NCBI GenBank assembly: GCA_025056965.1
Contig: JANWVF010000027.1
Coordinates: 1-37,734 of the forward strand
Reading direction: 5' to 3'
DNA length: 37,734 bases
Source of the DNA: Thermoflexales bacterium
Lineage (GTDB): Bacteria; Chloroflexota; Anaerolineae; J036; Brachytrichaceae
The notes below the pieces were generated by a model. The model was not told where the DNA came from, searched no databases, and worked only from the letters and a program-made list of their open reading frames with translations. Made by a program: the position numbers and the translations under genes. Within the stretch, counting starts at the first letter, position 1; each line of letters opens with the position of its first letter. Shown one piece after another: positions 8,094 through 16,034 of this stretch.

Positions 8094-9422
8094 ATGAAAC
8101 GCATCCTGTCTGGATCTATCGCGCTGTTACTTTCGGCGTGTGGCTTGGTCAACCCGCAGCCGCCGGCCACGCCCACCGCCATCCCGACCGCAGCCGTGCC
8201 GCGCCAACCCACCTACACCGTGCAGCGCGGCTCTGTGGAGCGCCGGATCGAATTCCTGGCCCGCATCCAGCCCATCGAAGATCAGCCGCTGGCCTTCGAG
8301 ATCGAGGGGCGCGTCGCCCGCCTCAACGTCAGCATCGGCGATGAGGTCGTAGCAGGCCAAGTATTGGCCGAACTGGATACCTCTGACCTGAAGAATCAGA
8401 TCGAGCAGGCGCGCGTGGAATTCCTCACCGCGCAATTGGTGCTGTCGCGCACGCTGGCCACATTCACCGAGACGCTCCGAGCGGCCGAGATTGATCTAGA
8501 TGTGGCCCGGCTGCGCTTGGCTCAGGCACGCGCGCGCGACTTCGGCCCATCCCTCGAGTTGGCCAAAGCCGAAATCGCGCGTGCCGAGCGTGCCTTGGCC
8601 GACGCCAATGCCGGCCTGAACTCGGCGCGTAACAACGAGGCCGACCGCGACATGATCCCCGGCTTTGAGCGCATGGTGCTGGATGCGCAGATCGCCTTGG
8701 CCCGTGCGCGCGCCGAATACGAGCGCCTGTTGCAAGAACAAACCGCGCATCAATTCAACATCAGCATCCTGGCCAAAGAGGTCGAGCGGGCCGAGCTGGC
8801 CCTATCGCGCATCCGGTCGTCGGTTGACCCAAACCTCGAACGCGCCGTGGAAGTCGGTCGGTTGACGCTTGAGCGGTTGGAGGCGCAGCTCAGCCGCGCC
8901 CAAATCGTCGCGCCGTTCGACGGGCGAGTGAGCAGCCACAGCCTGGCCGTGGGCAAGACCGTGCGCGCGTTCGACCCGGTCATCATCGTCTCGAAGCCGG
9001 GAGGGCTAGAGGCCGCCGCGGAACTCACCCAGAATCGCCTGGTCGAGATCGCTGTTGGCCAGCCGGTGTCGGTCACGCTGAACAGCGTGCCGGGCAAGGT
9101 GTATCGCGGCGTCGTGCGCCGCCTGCCGCAGACCGGCGCGGCGACGACGGCGACCGACCGTTCGGTGCGGGTGACGATCGAGGACGCCGACGCCGACTTG
9201 AAAGAAGGTGACCTGGCGCGCGTGACGATCGTCACGGCGCGCAAGGACTCGACTCTATGGCTGCCACCACAAGCCATCCGCAACTTCCAGGGCCGGCGCT
9301 TTGTCGTCGTGCGCGATGCGGAAGGGGAACGGCGCGCCGACGTCAAGCTTGGCTTGCAGAGCGATGATCGCGTCGAGATCCTGGGCGGCCTGTTAGAAGG
9401 CCAAGTGGTAGTCGCGCCCTAA
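8094..9422 (+). CDS. HlyD/MacA-family periplasmic-adaptor-like lipoprotein
   Basis: This is a 442-residue efflux adaptor. It starts with a lipoprotein signal whose lipobox is LLLSAC (Cys16), followed by a Pro/Thr/Ala-rich linker. The protein should thus be a lipid-anchored extracytoplasmic protein. Residues about 45-95 and 280-310 form the split lipoyl/barrel-sandwich domain (FEIEGRVARLNVSIGDEVVAGQVLAELD and its partner AQIVAPFDGRVSSHSLAVGKTV). Between them lies a long Ala/Glu/Arg-rich coiled-coil hairpin of about 95-275. A beta-barrel and membrane-proximal domain complete the C-terminus. It lies 10 bp after the permease gene and presumably partners with it in a MacAB-like exporter. If the cell is a monoderm, as many Chloroflexota are, it would act without an outer-membrane channel. 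No ATPase gene follows. Confidence 0.9.
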   Translation: MKRILSGSIALLLSACGLVNPQPPATPTAIPTAAVPRQPTYTVQRGSVERRIEFLARIQPIEDQPLAFEIEGRVARLNVSIGDEVVAGQVLAELDTSDLKNQIEQARVEFLTAQLVLSRTLATFTETLRAAEIDLDVARLRLAQARARDFGPSLELAKAEIARAERALADANAGLNSARNNEADRDMIPGFERMVLDAQIALARARAEYERLLQEQTAHQFNISILAKEVERAELALSRIRSSVDPNLERAVEVGRLTLERLEAQLSRAQIVAPFDGRVSSHSLAVGKTVRAFDPVIIVSKPGGLEAAAELTQNRLVEIAVGQPVSVTLNSVPGKVYRGVVRRLPQTGAATTATDRSVRVTIEDADADLKEGDLARVTIVTARKDSTLWLPPQAIRNFQGRRFVVVRDAEGERRADVKLGLQSDDRVEILGGLLEGQVVVAP

Positions 9423-9425
9423 CGC

Positions 9426-9998
9426 CTACAGCTTGGCGTAGAGGAACCAGAACTTGTCGGCGGGCGCGGCTGCGGCCAGCTCCGGCTCCCAGAGAAACGC
9501 GCCCGGCTTGAAGCGCGCGCGCAGCCGGCCGTCTAGGGTGCGCAGCCGCGCGAGCTGATCGCTGAGTTGGGCGACGTCATCCTTCAACAACTCCAGCCGA
9601 AAGCGCGTGTGCACGCGCTCGGCATAACCGGAGCGCGGCGCGTTATACGGTTCGGCCTGCGCCGTGGCGTCATGGCGATCGTTCAGGAACATCTCCCAAC
9701 TATCCAGCCGACTCTTGAACTCGCGCCTGGCCTTAGTCTGATAGAGGTCGGGGATGCGGTGGCGCACCTTGCGCACCTCTGCCTGGGCTGCGTTCAGGAC
9801 ATCTGCGATTTGGTCGGCGTAAAGCTCGCGCAGCGCGTTGAGCCGCCATGCAGTCTCCAGCCACGCGCCAATAGTGAGCTGCGGCATCTGCATCCCGTTG
9901 ATGCTGCCGACGGGATAGAAGAGCACCTCGGCGTGCAGGTAATCATCCATCTGCTCCGCTGCCACGCGCGCAAAGGTCAGGTCTAGCTTCAAGTTCAT
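9426..9998 (-). CDS. Conserved hypothetical protein, helical, coupled to ResB-like gene
   Basis: I chose the ATG at 9998, giving 190 residues, because it overlaps the stop of the upstream ResB-like gene in an ATGA arrangement typical of translational coupling. A longer frame begins at 10034. The protein has no signal peptide, TM segment or cysteine. It begins with a region containing LFYPVGSINGMQMPQLTIGAW and is then mostly charged and helical, with an Arg-rich stretch and a possible coiled coil at about residues 130-160. It ends in FWFLYAKL. I do not recognise a named family or catalytic motif. The coupling suggests a function linked to the ResB-like protein, but the sequence does not show what that is. 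It ends 3 bp from the stop of the convergent adaptor gene. Confidence 0.7.
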   Translation of the reverse strand: MNLKLDLTFARVAAEQMDDYLHAEVLFYPVGSINGMQMPQLTIGAWLETAWRLNALRELYADQIADVLNAAQAEVRKVRHRIPDLYQTKARREFKSRLDSWEMFLNDRHDATAQAEPYNAPRSGYAERVHTRFRLELLKDDVAQLSDQLARLRTLDGRLRARFKPGAFLWEPELAAAAPADKFWFLYAKL

Positions 9999-11287
9999 GA
10001 CGGACTCGCCTGGGAAGGAGGTTCGATCAGCCAAGCCACCTCGCGCCGACCGTTGCGACCGCTAACGTAGAACTCCGTCCACTCGCCTTGACGGCGAATC
10101 AACAGGCGCCGCATGGGATAGATCAAACTGGCCACCGCGCCGAGCAGACCGATCACCAAGCCGAGCTGCCACAGCGCCTCCCCAGGTGCATGGCGCACAT
10201 CCACCATTGCGCTTTGCGCCGGTTTGAAGCGGAATTCGACATCGCCGATGAACAGCGTTGGCTGAACCGTCGTCTCGGTGATGACCTTGCCCGAGGGCAA
10301 AGCGAAGGCGACCAGCCGCACCGGCCGATCCGTCGCGTCCGCGGCGGCCAGCGCCAGCGCCAGGTGCGCCTCCGGCACGGCGACGTAGCGCTCGGGTTCA
10401 TCGGCGCTGAGTGTGACCAGCAATTCAGCCGTGGGTGAAACGAAGTTGGATCCGCGAATGAGGAGCGGTCGAGCATCGCGGGTCGTCGCGCTTAGGCGAT
10501 AGCCGGGCATGATCTGACGCAGCGCGATGTCCAGACCGGCGATGGAGGCGCGCTCGCCTTCTCCCAGCACCACGGATGCGTCGTCCGGCTGCACCACGGC
10601 CGTGACGCGCCCCGGGTCGTCATCCGAGTCGGCCAGCGTGACCGCGCGCCCCTCGCGGAGGGGTGTAGCTGCGCCAGCCACAACTAACTTGCTCAGCGCT
10701 TCCCACCCGGCGATCAGGTTGAGCAGCAGGCCGGCAGCCGTCAGCATTACGCCCATGTGCAGCCCGGCCGACGCCAATTCGGCCCATGGGGCGCGATCGG
10801 CCACCAACACCTCCTCCTCCGGCCGGACGACGCGATAGCGCCGAGCGCGCAACCGCTCGGCGAGATCATCCAGCGACGGCGCCGCCGAGGTCACGCGCGC
10901 GCGCCGCTCGTCGCGCAGCGCGCCCTCGCGCCCGCTGCGCCGCGCGTCGGCCAGTCGCACGAGGCGATCGGCGAGGCGTAGGCCGGCCACCGGGATCAGC
11001 GCGGCCAGCGCTATCCGCCACCAGGCGGCCTGAGCGACGTTGTTGAAGCCGAGGCCGTTCAGCACTTCGTAGAGCGCGCCCTCGCGCCGCTTGGCTTCGA
11101 CCTCCCAGCGGCTATAGGCGACCGGGTCTGATGTGCCCGCGGATGGCTGCTGGGGCAGGATGACCGTCGCGATGAGGCCGGCGACGGCGACGCTACACAG
11201 TGCAATCATCAGCGCATCGCCGGTGAGGAATCGCCACAGCGCACGCCACGCATCACGCTCTTCGGCAGGATCAACCGCGACAGGCAT
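9995..11287 (-). CDS. ResB-like cytochrome c biogenesis family protein
   Basis: This 430-residue protein has the ResB layout. TM1 is at about residues 27-47 and ends in ILPQQP, the short motif usual after the first TM of ResB. TM2 is at about 88-106, preceded by LNGLGFNNVAQAAWWR. TM3 is at about 175-197. A large beta-rich extracytoplasmic domain covers about 200-370, and TM4 is at about 375-395. ResB with CcsA/ResC delivers and ligates heme to apocytochrome c in system II. Here no ccsA, thioredoxin or cytochrome c gene is adjacent, and the extracytoplasmic domain is only loosely like canonical ResB. I therefore treat it as a family member whose role in cytochrome maturation is unproven. The stop overlaps the start of the next gene (ATGA). 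Confidence 0.65.
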   Translation of the reverse strand: MPVAVDPAEERDAWRALWRFLTGDALMIALCSVAVAGLIATVILPQQPSAGTSDPVAYSRWEVEAKRREGALYEVLNGLGFNNVAQAAWWRIALAALIPVAGLRLADRLVRLADARRSGREGALRDERRARVTSAAPSLDDLAERLRARRYRVVRPEEEVLVADRAPWAELASAGLHMGVMLTAAGLLLNLIAGWEALSKLVVAGAATPLREGRAVTLADSDDDPGRVTAVVQPDDASVVLGEGERASIAGLDIALRQIMPGYRLSATTRDARPLLIRGSNFVSPTAELLVTLSADEPERYVAVPEAHLALALAAADATDRPVRLVAFALPSGKVITETTVQPTLFIGDVEFRFKPAQSAMVDVRHAPGEALWQLGLVIGLLGAVASLIYPMRRLLIRRQGEWTEFYVSGRNGRREVAWLIEPPSQASPS

Positions 11288-11440
11288 GCTTGAGGTTACG
11301 ATATGTTAACCTTCCTAGTGCTTGAACTTTCACACCTACTTCAGCCGCGTCTAACATCGTCGGCGATCATAAAGGGTGTGAACCGAGCGTCAGCCGACGA
11401 CGCTTCGGAGCTTGATTATAGATATGAGTGCTATCCAGCT

Positions 11441-12673
11441 ATGAGAAACAAGGCACTGCTTTCCGTCATCGCAGCGACGGCGCTCCTGCTGTCGGGCTGC
11501 GGCTCGATCTCATCCTTCATGCGCTCGCTGGCCGAGGAAGTCGAGGTGCGCGCCGTGGAGGCTACGGCGCGCAGCGAAACCGAGACGATCACACCGGTGA
11601 TCAACGCGCCGGTCGTCGTTCGACCTACGCCGACTGCTATCCCTGATTCCGCGCGCGCCAAATTCGACGAGGAAGAGGCCGTGCTGATCAACCTGTATGA
11701 GCGCGTCAACCCGGCCGTGGTCTCTATTTCGGTCAGCCGCAGCGCCGGCGGCCGATTCACCGCTGCGGGGTCGGGATCCGGCTTCGTCATTGACACGGCC
11801 GGCTATATCGTCACGAACAACCACGTCGTGGACGGCGCGGATCGGATCAACGTTATCTTCTCCGACGGCACGCGCGCGCGCGCCGAGTTGGTCGGCGCAG
11901 ACTCGTATAGCGACCTCGCCCTGCTCAAGGTGAACCGCCCGCCCGAGCGGCTGACGGCGGTTGAACTGGCCGACTCGGACGAGGTCAAGGTAGGCCAGCG
12001 CGTGATCGCCATCGGCAACCCCTTCGGCCTGGCTGGCACAATGACGCTGGGCATCGTTAGCGCGCGCGGGCGCGTGCTGCCCGAAGCGTCCTCCACCGGG
12101 CAAGGCTCATTCTCCAACCCGGACATCATCCAGACCGATGCCGCCATCAACCCGGGCAACTCCGGCGGGCCGCTGCTCGACATGCGCGGTCGGGTGATCG
12201 GCGTGAACACGGCTATTCGCACGACTAATCAGACCATCTTCGGCCAACCGGCGAATAGCGGCGTGGGCTTTGCCGTGCCGTCCAACACCGTCAAGCGCGT
12301 GGTGCAAGCGTTGCTCAGTGAGGGGCGCGTGCGCTATCCTTATCTCGGCATTCAAGGCGCGTTCAGCCTGGCCGAAGTCGGCGACCAGTTTGAACTGCCG
12401 ATCGAGCGCGGCGTTGTGGTGGGCGGCGTCGTGGAGGGCGGTCCGGTCGCCCGCGCCGGCTTGCGCGGCTCGGTCATCAGCCGCGCCACGGGCCAGATCA
12501 CCCGGCTAGGCGACGTCATCCTGGCATTCAACGGCCAACCGATCAGCAACTACGAGGAGCTGATCGCGCTGCTGGTGAAGAATCATCGCCCCGGCGACCG
12601 CGTGACGCTGACCGTCTGGCGCGATGGCCGCCAGCTCGACCTAACCGTGACGCTGGGCGAGCGACCGCGATAA
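11441..12673 (+). CDS. HtrA/DegP-like trypsin-family serine protease with PDZ domain, lipoprotein
   Basis: I start the protein at the ATG at 11441 (410 residues) because it begins with MRNKALLSV and a clear lipobox LLLSGC (Cys20). The frame is open back to 11303, but that extension has no signal-like content. A Thr/Pro linker leads to a chymotrypsin-fold protease with a complete triad: H128 in TNNHVV, D158 in SDLALLKV and S241 in GNSGGPLL. A PDZ domain follows at about residues 320-405 (GVVVGGVVEGGPVARAGL, GDVILAFNGQPI, TLTVWRDG). Such proteins degrade or refold damaged extracytoplasmic proteins. The lipid anchor places it on the outer face of the cytoplasmic membrane. A small gene follows after 10 bp and is probably co-transcribed. 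Confidence 0.95.
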   Translation: MRNKALLSVIAATALLLSGCGSISSFMRSLAEEVEVRAVEATARSETETITPVINAPVVVRPTPTAIPDSARAKFDEEEAVLINLYERVNPAVVSISVSRSAGGRFTAAGSGSGFVIDTAGYIVTNNHVVDGADRINVIFSDGTRARAELVGADSYSDLALLKVNRPPERLTAVELADSDEVKVGQRVIAIGNPFGLAGTMTLGIVSARGRVLPEASSTGQGSFSNPDIIQTDAAINPGNSGGPLLDMRGRVIGVNTAIRTTNQTIFGQPANSGVGFAVPSNTVKRVVQALLSEGRVRYPYLGIQGAFSLAEVGDQFELPIERGVVVGGVVEGGPVARAGLRGSVISRATGQITRLGDVILAFNGQPISNYEELIALLVKNHRPGDRVTLTVWRDGRQLDLTVTLGERPR

Positions 12674-12683
12674 GAGCCGCGCG

Positions 12684-12968
12684 ATGGACTACGCCGAATT
12701 CACCGCCTCGCTCGCCGCGAGCGAACCACCGGCCGGGTTGAGCCTGGCGCTGCAGGCGCTATGGTGGGATGCCAAAGGCGACTGGCACCGAGCGCATGCT
12801 TGTGCCCAGGCACAGGATGACGCCGACGGCGCGTGGGTGCATGCCTATTTGCATCGCAAGGAAGGGGATGCCTCTAACGCCGGCTACTGGTATCGCCGAG
12901 CCTGCCGGCCCGCCTTCGCCGGATCGCTTGAGGCAGAGTGGGAGTCGCTGGTCAAAGCACTCCTGTAA
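12684..12968 (+). CDS. Small conserved hypothetical protein with WWDAKGDW and WVHAYLHRKEGD motifs
   Basis: This is a 94-residue soluble protein with no signal or TM. The central block (ALQALWWDAKGDWHRAHA, then WVHAYLHRKEGDASNAGYWYRRA) is one I recognise as a small uncharacterised family found across several phyla. It is very rich in Trp, Tyr, His and Arg. The two helix-turn-helix-like halves, with spacing near 35 residues, resemble a degenerate TPR/Sel1-like pair, but that is only a structural guess. It starts 10 bp after the protease stop, so it is probably in the same transcript. No function is known to me. Confidence 0.8.
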   Translation: MDYAEFTASLAASEPPAGLSLALQALWWDAKGDWHRAHACAQAQDDADGAWVHAYLHRKEGDASNAGYWYRRACRPAFAGSLEAEWESLVKALL

Positions 12969-12972
12969 GCCC

Positions 12973-12989
12973 CCACGCGCAGGGCGTGG
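12973..12989. terminator. Small hairpin after the protease/small-protein operon
   Basis: CCACGC (12973-12978) pairs with GCGTGG (12984-12989) over a 5-nt loop, just after the stop at 12968. There is no T-run. It precedes a stronger hairpin and may be part of the same bidirectional termination region. Confidence 0.4.
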
Positions 12990-12998
12990 TCGGGAATC

Positions 12999-13031
12999 GC
13001 GACACGGCTGCCGCGACATCAGCCGTGTCGC
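12999..13031. terminator. Bidirectional terminator hairpin between convergent genes
   Basis: A perfect 12-bp stem (GCGACACGGCTG, 12999-13010, with 13020-13031) and a 9-nt loop lie between the convergent small-protein gene and the aminotransferase gene. The right arm includes the end of the aminotransferase gene. Neither side has a T tract, so it may act as an RNA-stabilising or U-tract-independent terminator. Confidence 0.6.
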
Positions 13032-14179
13032 TGCATGAAGCGGTGGATGCGCTCGAGCGCCTGCTCGATCTTCTCGTAGGATTGAGCATACGCCATGCGC
13101 ACATAGCCCGCGCCGCCTGCGCCGAACGCGCTGCCCGGCACCACGGCGACTTGTTCCTCGATCAGCAGCTTCTCGGCGAATTCCTCGTCGCTCATCCCCG
13201 TCTTGGCGATGGACGGGAAGGCATAAAACGCCCCGCGCGGCTCGAAGCAGTCCAGCCCAAGTGCATTGCAGCCACTGACGATCAGGCGGCGCCTTCGGTC
13301 ATACTCGGCCACCATCCGCTGGACGTGCTCTTCGCCCTCCTGCAGCGCGACCAGCGCGGCGTGCTGACCGGTGGTCGGCGCGGACATGATGGTGTATTGG
13401 TGCACCTTGCGCATCGCTGAGAGGATCTCCGCCGGCGCTGCCGCGTAGCCAATGCGCCAGCCGGTCATCGCGTAGTCCTTGCTGAAGCCGCCCAGCAGGA
13501 TGGTGCGCGCTTGCATGCCCGGCAGGGAGGCGAAACAGACATGCTCGACGCCGTATACCAGCCGGTCGTAGATCTCGTCGCTGATCACGATGAGGTCGTG
13601 CTGCTCGGCCAGGCGGGCGATCTCCATCAACCGCGCGCGGCTCATCACTGCGCCGGTGGGGTTGCTGGGATAGCCGATCAGGATGGCTTTGGTGCGCGGC
13701 GTGATGTGTGCCGCGATCTCCTCGCCCGTCACCTGGAACTCGTGCTGCACGCAGGTAGGGATGACGACGGCGACGCCGCCGGCCAGAGCCACCTCTGGCG
13801 CGTAGGACACGAAGCACGGCTGGGGCACAATCACTTCATCGCCGGGATCAACGATCGCCGTCAGGGCCAGATACATTGCCTCGCTCACGCCCACGGTGAT
13901 GAGCAGCTCCGCCTCGGGGTCATATTCCACACCGTAGAGGCGGGCCAGGTGTGCGCTGAGCGCGCGGCGCAGTTCGATCATGCCGGAGTTGCTGGTGTAG
14001 GCCGTCTCGCCGCGCCGGAGCGATGCGATGCCGGCGTTTAGGATCGGCTCCGGCGTCACGAAGTCCGGCTCGCCGATGCCGAGCGAGATTACGTCCGGCA
14101 TGGTGGCGGCGATGTCGAAGAAGCGCCGGATGCCGGATGGGGGAATTGAGGCAACGCGCTGAGAGATGAAGCTACGCAT
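13019..14179 (-). CDS. Class I/II PLP-dependent aminotransferase (aspartate/aromatic type)
   Basis: This 386-residue protein is a fold-type I aminotransferase. Visible landmarks are GIGEPDF (35-40), YPSNPTG (170-176, Asn173 contacting the PLP ring), SDEIY (200-204, Asp201 and Tyr204), and FSKDYAMTGWRIGY with the Schiff-base lysine K234 and the phosphate-binding Arg242. The subgroup (AspC/PatA-like) commonly transaminates aspartate, alanine, or prephenate/aromatic keto acids. It is the last gene of the leftward run that carries shikimate genes, so aromatic amino acid or prephenate transamination is an attractive inference. The 126-bp gap upstream, after the anti-sigma gene, leaves room for its own promoter. 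Confidence 0.93.
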   Translation of the reverse strand: MRSFISQRVASIPPSGIRRFFDIAATMPDVISLGIGEPDFVTPEPILNAGIASLRRGETAYTSNSGMIELRRALSAHLARLYGVEYDPEAELLITVGVSEAMYLALTAIVDPGDEVIVPQPCFVSYAPEVALAGGVAVVIPTCVQHEFQVTGEEIAAHITPRTKAILIGYPSNPTGAVMSRARLMEIARLAEQHDLIVISDEIYDRLVYGVEHVCFASLPGMQARTILLGGFSKDYAMTGWRIGYAAAPAEILSAMRKVHQYTIMSAPTTGQHAALVALQEGEEHVQRMVAEYDRRRRLIVSGCNALGLDCFEPRGAFYAFPSIAKTGMSDEEFAEKLLIEEQVAVVPGSAFGAGGAGYVRMAYAQSYEKIEQALERIHRFMQRHG

Positions 14180-14306
14180 GATGAGACTCTGTGGATTTCA
14201 CAGGTGAGACCACTCCGCCGGACGCTGTCCGCAGAATGGTCAGCTGGATTTCAACTGGATTATAGAAGCGCTGGCGCGCGAAGAAGCCGGCATCCGCCAA
14301 CATCCC

Positions 14307-14936
14307 TCATCGCCTCGCCCAGCCCAGTAAGGCCAGAGCGATGGCTGCAAGCAGCGCCATCGCGGCCACCAGGCGCGTTGGTGTAAGCAGCGTGACGCGC
14401 GGCGCGTCAAGTGGTTGCGGCTCCGGCGCAGCGGCCATCGGCTCGCGCAGCGCCTGTGCCTTGGGTTGCGCTGCATCCGCGCCGCCGGACTCAGCGTCAG
14501 GCGAGGGAGCGACGGCAGCCTGCATGGGTTCGGCCGGCGCGGCCTCGCCCTGCACCGACATCTCCGCGGCAGGCGCCGCAGGGACGGCCGCCGGTGCCGC
14601 TGCGAAGGGAGCGAGCGCCGGGCGAGATAACTCAAACGCTACCAGCGCGGCGAAGATCGTCGCTGCGGCCAGCGAACCGAGCCGGAAGATCCAGGGGGAG
14701 AACGAAGACCGGCGCGAGTGAGGTAGCGCCTGTTTCAGGCCGCCGTCGCGCGACAGGAGGAAGTTGCGCGGCGGTTGCAGCGCCGGCAGCGCGCGCGCCT
14801 CGCGGATCAGCAGGCGCGTCACTGCAACGCGACGGCGCAGCAGGGTGTCCTGCGCCATCCGCACGTCCAACGCGGCACGCTCGGCCTCGCTCAACCTGTC
14901 GTCTACGTAAGCAGAGATCAACTCGTCTTCGGTCAT
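14307..14936 (-). CDS. Membrane anti-sigma factor (probable)
   Basis: I start this at the ATG at 14936 (209 residues); TTG at 14942 is the only nearby alternative, 6 bp earlier. The N-terminal ~60 residues (MTEDELISAYVDDRLSEAER, then QDTLLRRRVAVTRLLIREAR) have the acidic helical look of an anti-sigma domain. The zinc-binding HxxxCxxC motif of ZAS proteins is absent. A TM segment is at about residues 90-108. A long Ala/Pro/Glu-rich linker, probably extracytoplasmic, follows, and a second TM at the C-terminus ends in GWARR. The gene lies 17 bp after the ECF sigma gene, the normal position for its cognate regulator. The two-TM topology would put both ends in the cytoplasm and the linker outside as a possible sensing or cleavage region. 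The assignment rests mainly on position and architecture. Confidence 0.75.
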   Translation of the reverse strand: MTEDELISAYVDDRLSEAERAALDVRMAQDTLLRRRVAVTRLLIREARALPALQPPRNFLLSRDGGLKQALPHSRRSSFSPWIFRLGSLAAATIFAALVAFELSRPALAPFAAAPAAVPAAPAAEMSVQGEAAPAEPMQAAVAPSPDAESGGADAAQPKAQALREPMAAAPEPQPLDAPRVTLLTPTRLVAAMALLAAIALALLGWARR

Positions 14937-14953
14937 CGCCAATGCGTTAATAA

Positions 14954-15544
14954 TTACTGACGAAACTCCTCGGGCAGCAGTTCCTGATGGGCCAGCAGCG
15001 CGTCGCGCAGTTTGGCGCGCGCGCGGCTCAGCCGGCTCTTCACCGTGCCAAGCGATACCTGCATTACCTCAGCGATCTCCTCGTAGCTCAGGTCGTGAAC
15101 GTCCGACAGCACAAAGGTGATGCGTTGGTCGGGGGGCAGTTGCAACACGGCGCGCGCGATGAACCGGCGCAGGTCGCTGCGCTCGGCAGCGTCGGAAGGA
15201 TCGGCATCGTCGGCGGGCAGCACGTCGGCCAGGCTGCGCCCGGCGTCGGCGTCGTCATTTCCCTCGAGCGAAGCCGTCGGCCGCCGCCGTTTGTAGCGCA
15301 GCGCGTCGTAGCAGGCGTTGGTCACCGTGCGCAACAGCCAGCTCTTAAACGAGCCGCCGCGATAGTCGCCGATGTGGGTAAATGCCGAGAGAAACGCATC
15401 CTGCGTCGCGTCGGCTGCTGCGGCCGGCTCGCCCAAGATGCGATAGGCGACGTTGTAGACCAGCGATTGATAAGCCAGCACGAGCTGGTTGAACGAGGCT
15501 ACGTCGCCACGCTGCGCTGCCCCAATCAGCGCCGCTTCATCCAT
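14954..15544 (-). CDS. ECF-type RNA polymerase sigma factor
   Basis: This 196-residue protein has the two ECF domains. Region 2 is at about residues 15-85 ([38 protein letters not shown], then [23 protein letters not shown]). Region 4 is at about 125-185 ([47 protein letters not shown]). It directs RNA polymerase to a dedicated promoter set, usually when an anti-sigma factor releases it. The start codon overlaps the aroQ stop by 8 bp (ATGGATGA), so it is translationally coupled to a shikimate gene. Its probable anti-sigma partner follows 17 bp downstream. I see no obvious autoregulated ECF promoter inside aroQ. Confidence 0.96.
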   Translation of the reverse strand: MDEAALIGAAQRGDVASFNQLVLAYQSLVYNVAYRILGEPAAAADATQDAFLSAFTHIGDYRGGSFKSWLLRTVTNACYDALRYKRRRPTASLEGNDDADAGRSLADVLPADDADPSDAAERSDLRRFIARAVLQLPPDQRITFVLSDVHDLSYEEIAEVMQVSLGTVKSRLSRARAKLRDALLAHQELLPEEFRQ

Positions 15545-15998
15545 CGCTCGGATTGTGACGCTGCTCGGCCAGGATGTCCAGCAGCGCCGTCAAGCCCAGC
15601 GTGTAGCTGCGCCAGCCAAAGCCGGCGATCACGCCAACCGCGATCGGTGAGATGAACGAGTGATGCCGAAAAGGCTCGCGCTTGTGGATATTGGAGAGAT
15701 GCACCTCGACGCAGGGCAGCGCGACCGCGCTGAGGGCATCGCGCAAGGCGACACTGGTGTGCGTCAGGCCGCCCGGGTTGATCACGATGCCGTGCGCCCA
15801 GCCAGGCGCCTCGTGAATGGCGTCAATCAGCACCCCCTCGTGGTTCGACTGCGTGATGCGCAGCGCGGCGCCGCGCTGCGCGGCCAACTCGCGCAAGCGA
15901 TGGTTGATGTCTTCCAGCGTCACGCGGCCATACACATCCGGCTCGCGCAGGCCGAGCAGGTTCAGGTTCGGTCCGTGCAGGATCAGGACGTTCGTCAT
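15537..15998 (-). CDS. aroQ: 3-dehydroquinate dehydratase, type II
   Basis: This 153-residue protein is of normal length for the dodecameric type II enzyme that converts 3-dehydroquinate to 3-dehydroshikimate. Landmarks are [17 protein letters not shown] at the N-terminus (with the conserved Asn and the catalytic loop Arg/Tyr), [31 protein letters not shown] and [17 protein letters not shown] with the catalytic His in the [12 protein letters not shown] region. It lies 36 bp after the aroK-aroB fusion in the shikimate run. Its stop overlaps the ECF sigma start. Confidence 0.97.
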   Translation of the reverse strand: MTNVLILHGPNLNLLGLREPDVYGRVTLEDINHRLRELAAQRGAALRITQSNHEGVLIDAIHEAPGWAHGIVINPGGLTHTSVALRDALSAVALPCVEVHLSNIHKREPFRHHSFISPIAVGVIAGFGWRSYTLGLTALLDILAEQRHNPSDG

Positions 15999-16034
15999 GG
16001 TGATCGCGGATTGGCGTAGCAGGGCTGCGAATCG

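Noticed and set aside
11303-11440. 46-residue extension of the HtrA-like protease
   Set aside because: The lipoprotein signal starts at 11441 and would be buried by the extension.
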